Positions 5,294 through 5,665 of a stretch of 5,665 nt of DNA are shown here, piece after piece. The stretch comes from an uncultured Nitrososphaerales archaeon (GTDB lineage Archaea; Thermoproteota; Nitrososphaeria; Nitrososphaerales; JAAOZN01): positions 1 through 5,665 of the forward strand of contig CALJAQ010000076.1 of assembly GCA_938029515.1 (NCBI GenBank), written 5' to 3'. Position 1 is the stretch's first letter; each line of letters starts with the position of its first letter. A program made the position numbers and the translations under genes. The notes under the pieces are model-generated. The model was not told the DNA's origin, made no database searches, and saw only the letters and a program-made list of their open reading frames with translations.

Positions 5294-5665
5294 TTAACTT
5301 AAGATCATCTTCTTGAGGAGTTCTCTGAATCTGCGGTGATCTGGGAGATCGTCCTCCTGTAGGGTGCCTGCCCAAATCCTTGTTCACCTCCACATAGTTA
5401 TGGTAGAGTCTGAAGACGCTTATCCAGTTATGCAAGCTTCATATCACAATCCTCTCTGAAGCAAAGGGGGTAGGTCATCGAAGCATTCTGTTCTACCCTC
5501 AAAGCTTGATTCACCCTCTCCATTAACTCCCTCCAATCTTCACCATATATATGATGCTTTAAACGAAGCCACTGCAGGCTTCAGGATACCATATGCTCCA
5601 ACGTGTAGATCCTCCACCCATATCTATGGCGAAGCCTATTCAAAAAGACGTAGGCATCTAAGATG
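5294..5665 (-). pseudogene. Decayed DDE-type transposase, C-terminal part, runs off the window
   Basis: Pieces of one protein appear in order but in different frames on the minus strand: DAYVFLNRLRHRYGWRIYT (about 5658-5602), WYPEAC (5591-5574), LRLKHHIYGEDWRELMERVN (about 5568-5509), RTECFDD (about 5495-5474), NWISVFRLYHNYVEVNKDLG (about 5430-5370) and LPDHRRFRELLKKMILS, ending at a TAA at 5296-5294. The order (a YT-x-WYP block, an ERxxQxLK-like helix, TExFDD, then W-I-x-x-F-x-x-YHNYV-x-N-x-x-LG near the end) is that of archaeal insertion-sequence DDE transposases. At least four frame changes and an internal TGA near 5583 show it is dead. The acidic residue expected between IYT and WYP is not readable. 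I cannot name the IS family, and no terminal inverted repeat is visible. Its stop lies 55 bases from the binding-protein start. Confidence 0.62.

Noticed and set aside
4963..5316. Plus-strand ORFs opposite the stalk region (117 and 80 codons)
   Set aside because: Their serine/cysteine/tyrosine-rich or valine-rich sequences are antisense readings of the threonine-rich stalk and anchor helix.
5220..5435. 71-codon minus-strand ORF taken as a gene
   Set aside because: Its first third is transposase-like, but after LGR the real sense continues in another frame (LPDHRRFRELL). It also runs over the promoter and start of the binding-protein gene, so it is a fragment of a pseudogene.

Overview
The window looks archaeal. 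AT-rich TATA-like boxes sit about 24-27 bases upstream of the start codons of three genes, Shine-Dalgarno sequences are nearly absent at those starts (leaderless style), and there is a threonine-rich stalk on a membrane-anchored solute-binding protein and a Rid-family protein of archaeal character. A Thermoproteota-type lineage (Crenarchaeota, Aigarchaeota or Bathyarchaeia) is a reasonable guess, but no marker gene here fixes it.

Layout. Bases 1-600 hold no intact gene; the minus strand at about 171-562 reads like a decayed, unrecognised coding sequence. A TATA box near 655 precedes a small zinc-ribbon protein (706-900, plus). Just behind it is a membrane protein broken by three frameshifts (910-1427, plus), whose reconstructed sequence resembles the S component of an ECF-type vitamin transporter. 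Its stop overlaps, tail to tail, the end of a 701-residue molybdopterin oxidoreductase (1424-3529, minus). That enzyme diverges from a RidA/YjgF-family gene (about 3577-4001, plus). The two starts are 47 bases apart and share one nearly symmetrical TATA region centred midway. The RidA reading frame is interrupted by what looks like one missing G in a G5 run at 3638-3642. A 10-bp hairpin (4002-4025) separates RidA from a convergent NitT/TauT-type ABC substrate-binding protein (4024-5238, minus). Upstream of that gene are a TATA box placed for leaderless transcription and a small inverted repeat. The right end (5294-5665, minus) is the decayed 3' end of a DDE-type transposase.

How the genes work together. 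No complete pathway is visible. The molybdenum/tungsten enzyme stands alone, with no iron-sulfur or membrane-anchor subunit in view and no Tat signal, so it probably acts in the cytoplasm with a soluble partner. RidA proteins remove reactive enamine/imine intermediates; sharing a promoter region with the oxidoreductase suggests, but does not prove, co-regulation. The binding protein has no permease or ATPase beside it. The flanking transposon relic and the several broken genes point either to an actively decaying accessory region or to single-base indel errors in the assembly. The pattern at three sites (indels at short homopolymers or repeats in otherwise clean coding sequence) makes the second possibility serious.
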